A stretch of DNA of 6,192 nucleotides from Victivallales bacterium (lineage in GTDB: Bacteria; Verrucomicrobiota; Lentisphaeria; Victivallales; Victivallaceae): the NCBI GenBank assembly GCA_019038735.1, contig JAHOYW010000078.1, positions 1-6,192 on the forward strand, in the 5' to 3' direction. A program made the translations under genes and the position numbers. The notes under the pieces are model-generated. The model saw nothing but the letters and a program-made list of their open reading frames with translations, made no database searches and was not told the DNA's origin. This document shows positions 1 through 6,154 of this stretch, piece by piece; the stretch's first letter is position 1; every line of letters begins with the position of its first letter.

Positions 1-1
1 T

Positions 2-127
2 TGTGGAGAAACTCTTGATATTGCATTAAGAGCGACTGAAGATTCAAAAAAATCAAATAAAAATGTCATTATTATTGTCACTATTTGTATGTTGATATCT
101 GTGATAATCGAAATCTTTTTTGCTTAG
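2..127 (+). CDS. 3' end of an unidentified plus-strand gene with a C-terminal hydrophobic segment (partial)
   Basis: An open frame runs from the left edge (first full codon at 2) to a TAG at 125-127, giving 41 residues with the start outside the window. The visible part begins CGETLDIALRATED, continues through a polar, basic stretch (SKKSNK) and then turns strongly hydrophobic from about residue 22 (VIIIVTICMLISVII), ending EIFFA. This is the pattern of a protein whose last segment is a membrane helix, either a C-terminal anchor or the final helix of a multi-spanning protein. It would be convergent with the LPS kinase gene, with 64 bp between the two stops. I do not recognise the family and propose no function. 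Caution: the stretch is short and AT-rich, so an open frame of 41 codons could occur by chance. The charged-then-hydrophobic layout and the convergent gene order are the only arguments for coding. Confidence 0.5.
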   Translation, partial: CGETLDIALRATEDSKKSNKNVIIIVTICMLISVIIEIFFA

Positions 128-191
128 ACTTTGGAATTCTTTCATTCCTCAAGCTCTGGGCGGCTACGTTCGATGTTGGACGTTCAATCTT
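128..191. other. Convergent intergenic spacer with a small hairpin
   Basis: This lies between the stop of the partial plus-strand gene and the stop of the LPS kinase. A short perfect inverted repeat, GGAAT (133-137) and ATTCC (144-148) with a 6-nt loop, sits just after the plus-strand stop. GCTT (122-125) and AAGC (151-154) could extend it across an asymmetric internal loop. Neither strand shows a T-run right after the stem, so it is not a convincing intrinsic terminator, although the position between convergent genes suits one. The rest of the spacer is taken up by the heptad repeat at 168-188. Confidence 0.4.
168..188. repeat. Three tandem 7-bp units, consensus GTT-S-R-A-Y
   Basis: Three consecutive heptads read GTTCGAT, GTTGGAC, GTTCAAT. 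Each keeps GTT at positions 1-3 and A at position 6, with S at 4, R at 5 and Y at 7. The array ends 3 bp before the kinase stop codon (complement of 192-194), so it is in the intergenic spacer. Three degenerate copies are few, but conserving four fixed and three two-fold positions across all three is unlikely to be accidental. From memory, longer arrays of this kind occur between genes in environmental bacterial genomes; that needs a search. Confidence 0.5.
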
Positions 192-1013
192 TTACTTACT
201 TCTTCCTTTCCTGGCGTCTCGGGCAGTAATTTTATCGGCTTTGGCGATGATTGCTTTAATTAATGAATTATCCTGCTTGAATTTCTCATTCCCCTGAGAA
301 CAATATATTTCCCAGAAAAGTTTTAAATCCGCATTGGAAACATAAGAACGCGCGGCAAAGAGTAATTGTCCTAAATCCTTAATACGCCAGCGTTTGTTCA
401 GGTTTTTCTGCATAATTAAACGTTGCAGGTCTATCAAGTAGATTTTATCATCCTCGCTTTCGCGTACAAACATGTGAACTAAGTAAAAATCCTGATGCGC
501 AAAGCCGGCAGCATGCATACGTCCGGCAATAGTTGCTATTTTTTTTATCAAGGCTGATTTCCTGACGTTGTCTTCCAGTGTAAATTTTTTGAATAATTCC
601 GCAGCCTTTATGTAATCAGTAATTCCCAGAGTTAAATTGCAAGTTTGTCCTTTTCCCAAGTCAGCTACAGCCATTGGAATCATCGTGTCCAGACCAAGGC
701 GGTGAAAAGCCCGCAAGGCCTTCCATTCATGAATCGCGTCAAAACTGCGGAACTTCAATGAAAACGCCTGTTTTATTTTTTCTTTTGCGGGGATTTTTGT
801 ATAACGTTTAATATAAACTTCCAGTTTATCACCGTCGGGAGTATTTAAAAACGCTCGTTCAGTACCACGCTGCGAGAGAATTTTCTTGACAGCTTCGCCT
901 TCAATATTCCAGAGTTTTGAGGCAGAATCTATGTCGTTTAATTTTAGTAATTCACTAAAATCAGTATTTACTCTAAGTTTATTATTGTCTAATGATTCGC
1001 TGTTGAAATTCAT
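192..1013 (-). CDS. LPS core heptose/Kdo kinase-like protein (WaaP/RfaP/KdkA family)
   Basis: This 273-aa protein is close to the length of E. coli WaaP (about 265 aa), a eukaryotic-kinase-like fold that transfers phosphate from ATP to inner-core sugars of LPS on the cytoplasmic face of the inner membrane. Visible kinase landmarks are a likely ATP-binding lysine in VYIKRY (K69), a helix-C type glutamate in IHEWKALRAF (E96), the catalytic loop HQDFYLVH (H173, D175, H180), matching the family's HRDCYICH, and the metal-binding segment YLIDLQR (D195), matching WaaP's VIDLHR. KDLGQLLFA (212-220) fits the conserved segment after it. No signal peptide or membrane helix is seen. The start ATG overlaps the preceding glycosyltransferase stop as ATGA, with no clear Shine-Dalgarno, so translational coupling is likely. 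The acceptor (heptose, Kdo or another sugar) cannot be read from sequence. The family call is firm, the exact substrate is not. Confidence 0.85.
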   Translation of the reverse strand: MNFNSESLDNNKLRVNTDFSELLKLNDIDSASKLWNIEGEAVKKILSQRGTERAFLNTPDGDKLEVYIKRYTKIPAKEKIKQAFSLKFRSFDAIHEWKALRAFHRLGLDTMIPMAVADLGKGQTCNLTLGITDYIKAAELFKKFTLEDNVRKSALIKKIATIAGRMHAAGFAHQDFYLVHMFVRESEDDKIYLIDLQRLIMQKNLNKRWRIKDLGQLLFAARSYVSNADLKLFWEIYCSQGNEKFKQDNSLIKAIIAKADKITARDARKGRSK

Positions 1014-2161
1014 ATTTTTGCAGCCGCTAGTTTTTCCTGGTGAACTTTTTTGAATATTTTTTCCAAATCAGAAATGTGTTTTGTCCATGTATAATTTTTA
1101 GATGCGCTCAAGGCATTTTTCGCAAATTTCTTATGTTCGCTTTCGGGTAACTTTATATAAGCTTCAAGGAGAGATGTCATCTGATCAACTTGCTTCGCTG
1201 ATTTTACTAAAAATCCGTTTTTATTATCCTTAATTAATTCCGCGGCTCCAACCATTTTCGTAGTTAAAACAGGAATCCCACAAGCACAGGCTTCAAGAAT
1301 TACATTGCCAAAAGTCTCGTAATGACTTGGATATAACAATAAATCAGAAGCGATAAAATAATCGCGCATTTGGCTTTGCTTACCGGCAAAAACCAAATTT
1401 TCGGTGAGATGAAGTTTTTCAGCCAGCTCAAGAAAATGCTTAGGTTTATCTTTGCCGACCACCAGCAAAGTAACGCGTTTTCGAGTTTTTTCATCTAGTC
1501 CGGCAATTGCTCGAATAGCTTCATTAAGTCCTTTTATCTTGAAATTAGCGGCGACAAAAATACAGACAAAGCGATCTGACAAATGTAACTTTTTCTTCAT
1601 TTCATCTTTTTCGCTTTTTTCAGCCGGGAAATATACTTTTTCATCAATTCCATTTGAGACTAGAGAAACTTTTTCTTCGGGATAATCAAAACGTTTAATT
1701 ACTTGATCTCTAAGCAACTTTGAATTAACTACTATATGTCTCATGTTGTCAGGATTAATCGTTTTCTTTTCTAAACTCAAAATTGAAAAATGGCGGGGAT
1801 TAAGCCGGGCAAGAGACGAATACCCTATCGGCATCCATTCGTAATGAAGCTGTTCGGTTATTCTGAAAATATCCGCGGGGAAAGTACGACACATAGTATA
1901 AACAATATCAAATTCATCGCGGCAATTATCCTTATTAAGAGCATGTTGCACTTGCCGGTGAAATGATGTCGTTTTGCTAAGTCCGGCTCCACGTGGAACT
2001 TTGTGCCATTTTAGCTTATCAGACTCTTCTCCATTGAACTTTTCCGAAAAAACAGTAATTTCATGACCGCGATCAATAAAATTTCTGACAAATTTCTCCG
2101 CGACTTTTTCCGCGCCGCCACGCCCCGGCGAATATCTATTTCTAATTAAAGCTATTTTCAT
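1010..2161 (-). CDS. WaaG-like glycosyltransferase, GT4 family (LPS core)
   Basis: This 383-aa protein has a GT-B fold layout. The N-terminal acceptor domain opens MKIALIRNRYSPGRGGAEKV with the glycine loop G15-G16. The C-terminal donor domain carries FKIKGL (K210, the place of FGRKG in E. coli WaaG), LLVVGKDKPKHFLELAEKL (232-250), very close to WaaG's LLFVVGQDKPRKFEALAEKL, and the E-x7-E donor motif E282-TFGNVIL-E290 followed by ACACGIPVLTT. E. coli WaaG adds the first glucose to heptose II of the core from UDP-glucose at the inner membrane. The sugar used here is unknown. No membrane helix is visible. The start ATG lies 20 bp inside the methyltransferase gene and is preceded by AAGGA at 2166-2170 with a tight 4-nt gap, which supports this start. 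The next gene is a WaaP-like kinase, so the pair repeats the waaG-waaP order of enterobacterial core loci and supports a core-LPS role. Family and GT4 assignment are firm; donor and acceptor are inference. Confidence 0.85.
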   Translation of the reverse strand: MKIALIRNRYSPGRGGAEKVAEKFVRNFIDRGHEITVFSEKFNGEESDKLKWHKVPRGAGLSKTTSFHRQVQHALNKDNCRDEFDIVYTMCRTFPADIFRITEQLHYEWMPIGYSSLARLNPRHFSILSLEKKTINPDNMRHIVVNSKLLRDQVIKRFDYPEEKVSLVSNGIDEKVYFPAEKSEKDEMKKKLHLSDRFVCIFVAANFKIKGLNEAIRAIAGLDEKTRKRVTLLVVGKDKPKHFLELAEKLHLTENLVFAGKQSQMRDYFIASDLLLYPSHYETFGNVILEACACGIPVLTTKMVGAAELIKDNKNGFLVKSAKQVDQMTSLLEAYIKLPESEHKKFAKNALSASKNYTWTKHISDLEKIFKKVHQEKLAAAKI

Positions 2162-2969
2162 AAAATCCTTTTATTTCCCACTTTCGCTGCCGCGCTGCTT
2201 CATAAAGCAAAATAGTCGCGGCAGTCGCGACATTCAAAGAATCAATTTTGCCCAGCATGGGAATCCTGATTCCAAGATCAGCAGCGTCAATCCATTCCTG
2301 CGATAGTCCATGCTGCTCCGTACCAACAATAATCGCTACAGATTCAGTCATATCTACATCAGTATAAAGAAAATCCGTATGCGGGGTCGCCGCCAGAGAC
2401 TTTATCTTATTTTCTTTCAACCACTTTATAGTTTCTTCTGTACTGGACTCTGCCATCGGAACAGAGAATAAAGCACCAGTACTTGCCCTGATAACATTCG
2501 GGTTGTAAATATCAGTACATTTATTGCAAATTATCAAACCATCAGCCCCGGCAGCATCCGCTGAACGCAGTATAGAACCGAGGTTTCCGGGCTTCTCTAC
2601 GGCTTCTGCTACAATATACAGGCTGTTCGGCTTAGGCGCAAGTTTTGACAGCTCATGCTGTTTCATTCGGACAACGGCAATCAGTCCTTCCGGACGGTCG
2701 CGATAAGTCATTTTAGTCATCAAATGAGCAGGCACTTCTGCTATTTTCGCACCGGCTTCGGCAAGTTTGTCAAGTAATGGGAATTCATTTTCACCAAGGA
2801 ACATTTCACGACAGAAAAACACCTCGATTATTTCTATGCCATATTTATTTCCACGTGAAAGCTCACGATAACCTTCAAGCAAAGTCAGCTGTTCTTTCTC
2901 TCTGTTCCGCCGATTCCGCAGAGAACAAACATGCTTAACAGCAGGATTTTTTGTACTGGTTATTTGCAT
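2142..2969 (-). CDS. TrmH/SpoU-family RNA 2'-O-methyltransferase
   Basis: This 275-aa protein belongs to the SPOUT superfamily, which methylates ribose 2'-OH in rRNA or tRNA using S-adenosylmethionine. The N-terminal substrate-binding domain (about 1-100) shows the usual opening ITSTKNPAVKHVCSLRNR and LLEGYRE (30-36). The catalytic domain has motif 1 at 125-141 (EKPGNLGSILRSADAAG, with N129 and R135), motif 2 IVGTEQHGL (214-222) and motif 3 IPMLGKIDSLNVATAA (236-251, with S244, L245, N246), which forms the trefoil-knot cofactor site. Motif 2 has Thr217 where many relatives have Asn (GNEG). I regard this as a tolerated variant. The target nucleotide cannot be deduced; an rRNA site is common for this two-domain layout. 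The gene starts 20 bp after the lepB stop with only a weak GGA 10 nt upstream of ATG, and its 3' end overlaps the glycosyltransferase by 20 bp. Confidence 0.9.
   Translation of the reverse strand: MQITSTKNPAVKHVCSLRNRRNREKEQLTLLEGYRELSRGNKYGIEIIEVFFCREMFLGENEFPLLDKLAEAGAKIAEVPAHLMTKMTYRDRPEGLIAVVRMKQHELSKLAPKPNSLYIVAEAVEKPGNLGSILRSADAAGADGLIICNKCTDIYNPNVIRASTGALFSVPMAESSTEETIKWLKENKIKSLAATPHTDFLYTDVDMTESVAIIVGTEQHGLSQEWIDAADLGIRIPMLGKIDSLNVATAATILLYEAARQRKWEIKGFYENSFN
2166..2170 (-). promoter_or_regulatory. Ribosome binding site of the glycosyltransferase, inside the upstream gene
   Basis: The minus strand reads AAGGA, then TTTT, then ATG at 2161. The site lies within the last codons of the methyltransferase gene, so ribosomes finishing that gene pass over it. 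The 4-nt spacing is on the short side. It supports ATG 2161 as the start even though this creates a 20-bp overlap. Confidence 0.6.
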
Positions 2970-2989
2970 AAATTTTTAATCCATTAAGT

Positions 2990-4198
2990 TTACTGCAATT
3001 GCATTGATCTCAACGAGCTTATATCAGTCGAGCTTTGGATTGGCTCCGCACGGTCAGTCAATCCCCAGCGACGTGAAATCGGCCAGAATATAAATAAGGC
3101 TTTGCCGACAATATTTTTGCGTGGCACTGTCCCCCAGTAGCGGCTGTCCAAGCTATTAAGTGAATTATCACCCATCATAAAATATGAATCTTTTGGAACT
3201 TCAAAGCCGTTAGCGGATAAATCATTTCCGAAATCGACATTCCAATGACCGTGATATCCACCTTTATTGCTGTATAATTTTTCAAATTTTGGAGAAAGTT
3301 CAGTAATTATTTTAAACTCTGCTTGTCCTTTGGGGCGAATATATATCTTTTGATTTTCAAGCTTCAAAGTATCGCCCGGCAAGCCTATCAGACGCTTAAT
3401 ATAGTAATAGCCGTTTTTTGCCAGAGCCCTGCCGTTATGATAGATATTTTCGGTATTGAATACCACAATATCACCGCGATTAAGACCGACCAGCAAATGC
3501 GAGAAACGGTCAACAAACAAATGGTCTCCTGAGGACAGCCAGCCATTGCATAGTTCCTGACCTGCTTTGTAGTAAGTATTGTCCTTCGCCTTGCCTAAAC
3601 CAGTGTATTCAAGAACCTTGGAAACAGTGCCGGGCAAAGTGTAATTGACCTCGCCAATATTAAATGAAGTATAAGGTGATATTCCATAATGAAGATTTTG
3701 ACGGAAAGTAGCATCTCCCTCAAGCGTTCCGGCTTTTTCAACTTTCAGTTGCGCGCGTTCACAGGAAAACAGCATATAATCCAAAGGAGCGGAAACTTTA
3801 CCGAGCAACGGATTTTCATTCCCTTTTTCCGCTATGTAATGAATACCGAACAAAGTCGGTTGCATACTGCTGGTCGGGATTTTGAATGGTTGCAGGAATA
3901 GTCCACGGATCCCGAATGCGACCGCGACCGCGACCGCGATAATATCAAGACATTCCCTAATCCAAGCATGTTTTGCCGGCGGTAAAATACCCCCATAAGA
4001 CCTGTTACAGTCATTAATTGTTTTTTGCATTTCTTCAATAGAATTAAAGTCGCAAGTATCAGAAGTATTCTCGATTTTCAACAAAACTTTTTTTTGTTTA
4101 TCGTCAAGGATATCATCATCAATAATCAAGGTATGTCGAGCATGGATCTTGAGTTTCTTCAATTCCTTGCGCAATGTATGTTTTTTTGAAAAAATCAT
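2990..4198 (-). CDS. lepB: Signal peptidase I, long form with insertion
   Basis: This is a membrane serine protease (family S26) that removes signal peptides from exported proteins on the outer face of the inner membrane. An N-terminal cytoplasmic region of about 78 residues, rich in Lys, precedes one membrane helix (about 80-102, with an AVAVAVAF core). The nucleophile box IPTSSMQPTL puts the catalytic Ser at 111. The general-base Lys is K268 in YYYIKRLIGLPGD. The late box MMGDNSLNSLDSRYWGTVP (341-359) carries G343-D344-N345 and D351-S352-R353. All catalytic landmarks are present. At 402 aa it is long: between Ser111 and the next conserved block SSGDHLFVDRF (222-232) there are roughly 105 more residues than in E. 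coli LepB, with C146 and C217 inside. A second hydrophobic patch (KALFIFWPIS) near the end is the usual final strand. The start is supported by AAGGA 9 nt upstream. It follows lepA by 18 bp, the classic lepA-lepB arrangement. Family call certain; role of the insertion unknown. Confidence 0.95.
   Translation of the reverse strand: MIFSKKHTLRKELKKLKIHARHTLIIDDDILDDKQKKVLLKIENTSDTCDFNSIEEMQKTINDCNRSYGGILPPAKHAWIRECLDIIAVAVAVAFGIRGLFLQPFKIPTSSMQPTLFGIHYIAEKGNENPLLGKVSAPLDYMLFSCERAQLKVEKAGTLEGDATFRQNLHYGISPYTSFNIGEVNYTLPGTVSKVLEYTGLGKAKDNTYYKAGQELCNGWLSSGDHLFVDRFSHLLVGLNRGDIVVFNTENIYHNGRALAKNGYYYIKRLIGLPGDTLKLENQKIYIRPKGQAEFKIITELSPKFEKLYSNKGGYHGHWNVDFGNDLSANGFEVPKDSYFMMGDNSLNSLDSRYWGTVPRKNIVGKALFIFWPISRRWGLTDRAEPIQSSTDISSLRSMQLQ
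3918..3939. repeat. GCGACC hexanucleotide repeat within lepB
   Basis: Three perfect copies of GCGACC (3918-3935) and a partial fourth (GCGA) lie inside lepB. On the coding strand they read as alternating GCG and GTC codons, giving the Ala-Val-Ala-Val core of the membrane helix. The unit is 6 bp, so slippage would add or remove an Ala-Val pair without shifting the frame. The run is more GC-rich than the sequence around it. Confidence 0.8.
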
Positions 4199-4207
4199 TT
4201 TTTTATA

Positions 4208-4212
4208 TCCTT
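4208..4212 (-). promoter_or_regulatory. Ribosome binding site of lepB
   Basis: The minus strand reads AAGGA followed by 9 nt and then ATG at 4198. It sits in the 18-bp lepA-lepB gap and is the clearest Shine-Dalgarno in the window. It fixes the start of the long N-terminal cytoplasmic region of the peptidase. Confidence 0.75.
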
Positions 4213-4216
4213 GGGA

Positions 4217-6025
4217 TCAATCATTATCCGAAGATTTTAGTACTGCCACAAAAGCTTCCTGCGGAATACTTACGCTGCCAACCTGTTTCATGCGTTTTTT
4301 ACCGGCCTTCTGTTTCTCCAGTAACTTACGTTTACGGGTAATATCTCCGCCGTAACACTTCGCCAAAACGTTTTTCCGTAGCTGACGAATAGTTTCACGA
4401 GCGATAATCTGACCACCGATAGCAGCTTGAATAGCAATCTGAAACATTTGCTGTGGAATAACTTCTTTCAGACGTTTAACCAATATTTTACCACGATAAT
4501 GGGCGTGATCAACATGTACAATCGATGAGAAGGCATCAACAGTTTCACCATTAACCATAATTTCCAGTTTTGCCAGTTTAGCAGTACCGTAGCCGGCTGG
4601 TTCGTAATCCATACTGCCGTAACCGCGAGTTATAGATTTGAGTTTATCATGGAAATCAATCAAAATTTCATGCATCGGCAGGGTTGCGGTAATAATCACA
4701 TGTTTGCCGTCCACCGAATCAGTATGGGTAACAAGTCCGCGTTTGTTCATAACTAAATTCATCACATCGCCAATATAATCGTTAGGCATCATGATTCTAG
4801 TTTTTATAAGCGGTTCCTCGAGGTGATCGACTTCCGAGAGATCAGGTAAATGAACAGGATTATCAACCTCGACCATCTTGCCGCTTTTCAAATAAACGTG
4901 ATAAATCACACTCGGATAAGTCGCGATAATATCCATATTGTATTCACGGCGCAGACGTTCCTGAATAATTTCCATGTGAAGCAGTCCAAGAAATCCGCAA
5001 CGAAAGCCGAAGCCCAGCGCGACAGATGATTCCGCCTGATATTGAAATGCCGCGTCATTAAGCTGCAGCTTACCCATGCTCAATTTCAACTGCCCGTAAT
5101 CCGCTGTATCAATCGGATAAATTCCGCTGAAAACCATCGGATGAACTTCCTTAAAGCCGGGCATAGCTTTTTTGCATGGATCTTTGACGTCAGTAATCGT
5201 ATCGCCGATTTTGGTATCGGAAGCACTTTTAATATTTGGAATAATGTAACCCACCGAACCGGAGCTAAGAAGCTTATCCGCAGTCATATTCGGGGTAAAA
5301 CAACCAACTTCCTTAATCTCACATTCAAGTTTATTATTGAACAGTTTGATTTTAGTACCGCGTTTAAACTCACCTTTCATCATCCGCACATAAATAACCA
5401 CACCGCGGTACGGGTCATAGGTCGAATCAAAAATCAAAGCCGCTGAACCAGCAAATTTTGGTGGTTCAGGTGCTGGAATCCGAGTAACAATAGCTTCCAT
5501 TATTTCTTCAATGCCGGTGCCTTCCTTAGCACTGCACAATAATGCTTCTTCGCGTGGAATCGCTAATATTTCTTCCATCTGCTCGTAACACATCTCCAAA
5601 TCTGTCGCCGGCAGATCGATTTTATTAATAACCGGAATAACCTGAAGATTCAAGTGAAAAGCCAGATTAACATTAGCCACAGTTTGCGCCTGAACACCCT
5701 GAGTAGCGTCAATCATCAGCAAAGCACCTTCACAAGCTCCGAGTGAACGGCTGACTTCATAGGTAAAATCTACATGTCCGGGAGTATCAATCAAATTAAA
5801 TTCATAATCAATGCCGTCTTTAGCCTGATAAGTCATTTGTACAGGATGTGACTTGATAGTAATCCCGCGTTCACGTTCTAAGTCCATATCGTCAAGTAAT
5901 TGCTCCTGAGCATCACGCTCGGAAACCGTTTGCGTCAATTCCATCAAGCGGTCTGCAAGGGTGGATTTACCATGGTCAATATGCGCTATTATCGAAAAAT
6001 TTCGTATTTTTTTAAGTTCTGCCAT
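4217..6025 (-). CDS. lepA: Elongation factor 4 (LepA), translation GTPase
   Basis: This 602-aa ribosome-dependent GTPase matches the usual family length of about 600. Counting from ATG 6025, the G domain shows G1 AHIDHGKST (14-22), G2 RGITI (53-57), G3 DTPGH (80-84), G4 NKID (134-137) and G5 SAK (165-167). Domain II follows (about 190-285), then the EF-G-like domains III and V with the family blocks FGFRCGFLGLLHMEI (339-353) and YEPAGYGTAKLAKLEI. The LepA-specific C-terminal domain ends with KCYGGDITRKRKLLEKQKAGKKRMKQVG (556-583) and SIPQEAF. LepA remodels or back-translocates stalled or early ribosomes and partly associates with the membrane. An in-frame TTG at 6052 would add nine residues (MNINIKDTF), but the homologous N-terminus begins around ELKKIRNFSIIAHIDHGK and the proposed promoter would leave almost no leader for TTG, so I choose ATG. 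No clear Shine-Dalgarno precedes it; the region is AT-rich. It is the first gene of the operon. Confidence 0.97.
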   Translation of the reverse strand: MAELKKIRNFSIIAHIDHGKSTLADRLMELTQTVSERDAQEQLLDDMDLERERGITIKSHPVQMTYQAKDGIDYEFNLIDTPGHVDFTYEVSRSLGACEGALLMIDATQGVQAQTVANVNLAFHLNLQVIPVINKIDLPATDLEMCYEQMEEILAIPREEALLCSAKEGTGIEEIMEAIVTRIPAPEPPKFAGSAALIFDSTYDPYRGVVIYVRMMKGEFKRGTKIKLFNNKLECEIKEVGCFTPNMTADKLLSSGSVGYIIPNIKSASDTKIGDTITDVKDPCKKAMPGFKEVHPMVFSGIYPIDTADYGQLKLSMGKLQLNDAAFQYQAESSVALGFGFRCGFLGLLHMEIIQERLRREYNMDIIATYPSVIYHVYLKSGKMVEVDNPVHLPDLSEVDHLEEPLIKTRIMMPNDYIGDVMNLVMNKRGLVTHTDSVDGKHVIITATLPMHEILIDFHDKLKSITRGYGSMDYEPAGYGTAKLAKLEIMVNGETVDAFSSIVHVDHAHYRGKILVKRLKEVIPQQMFQIAIQAAIGGQIIARETIRQLRKNVLAKCYGGDITRKRKLLEKQKAGKKRMKQVGSVSIPQEAFVAVLKSSDND

Positions 6026-6062
6026 AAAAGTATCTTTTATATTTATATTCAATCAAGCACTC

Positions 6063-6091
6063 AATATAGCATAGTTTTCATCTTTTTCGAA
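6063..6091 (-). promoter_or_regulatory. Putative promoter of the lepA operon, extended -10
   Basis: On the minus strand, TATATT (6068-6063) is preceded by TG-N (6071-6069), forming an extended -10 element. A weak -35 candidate, TTCGAA (6091-6086), lies 17 bp upstream and matches the sigma-70 consensus at only three positions, which is acceptable with an extended -10. Transcription would start near 6056, leaving a leader of about 30 nt before ATG 6025. Prediction by eye, assuming a sigma-70-type consensus applies. Confidence 0.5.
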
Positions 6092-6102
6092 AGTTTTTAC
6101 CT

Positions 6103-6128
6103 AAAAAAAACGGATGTAACAGCTCCGT
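6103..6128 (-). terminator. Weak intrinsic-terminator-like hairpin upstream of lepA
   Basis: The minus strand reads ACGGA (6128-6124), a 9-nt loop, TCCGT (6114-6110), with the final T opening a run of eight T (6110-6103). A 5-bp stem with a 9-nt loop is weak, but stem plus T-run is the right shape to end a minus-strand transcript from a gene beyond the right edge, just before the lepA promoter. Alternatively, the T-run is only an AT-rich upstream promoter region. Confidence 0.3.
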
Positions 6129-6154
6129 GGTCAAAGGACAAAAAATACTACTCT

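Noticed and set aside
133..148. GGAAT/ATTCC hairpin as a bidirectional terminator
   Set aside because: The stem is only 5 bp of mostly AT pairs and neither strand has a T-run directly after it. Kept only as a note in the spacer.
81..191. Open minus-strand frame of 36 codons directly after the kinase stop, in the same frame
   Set aside because: It would need stop-codon readthrough or a TTG start and it translates the heptad repeat. The kinase already has full family length, so a broken C-terminal extension is not needed.
85..297. Plus-strand ORF of 70 codons at the left end
   Set aside because: It overlaps the kinase 3' end antisense, reads through the heptad repeat, and is in a different frame from the better-supported partial gene ending at 127.
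1300..1494. 64-codon minus-strand ORF in the glycosyltransferase
   Set aside because: It is a different frame within the conserved donor domain of the GT4 enzyme, with no independent support.
3918..3939. Short regular repeat as a CRISPR or binding-site array
   Set aside because: The units are contiguous 6-mers without spacers and are fully explained as Ala-Val codons in lepB.
3832..4038. 68-codon minus-strand ORF with an RSRSRS stretch
   Set aside because: It lies in another frame of lepB. The Arg-Ser run is only the GCGACC repeat read out of frame.
5042..5446. 134-codon plus-strand ORF inside lepA
   Set aside because: It is entirely antisense to strongly conserved lepA codons, with no recognisable domain or ribosome binding site. 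The open frame is a by-product of lepA codon use.
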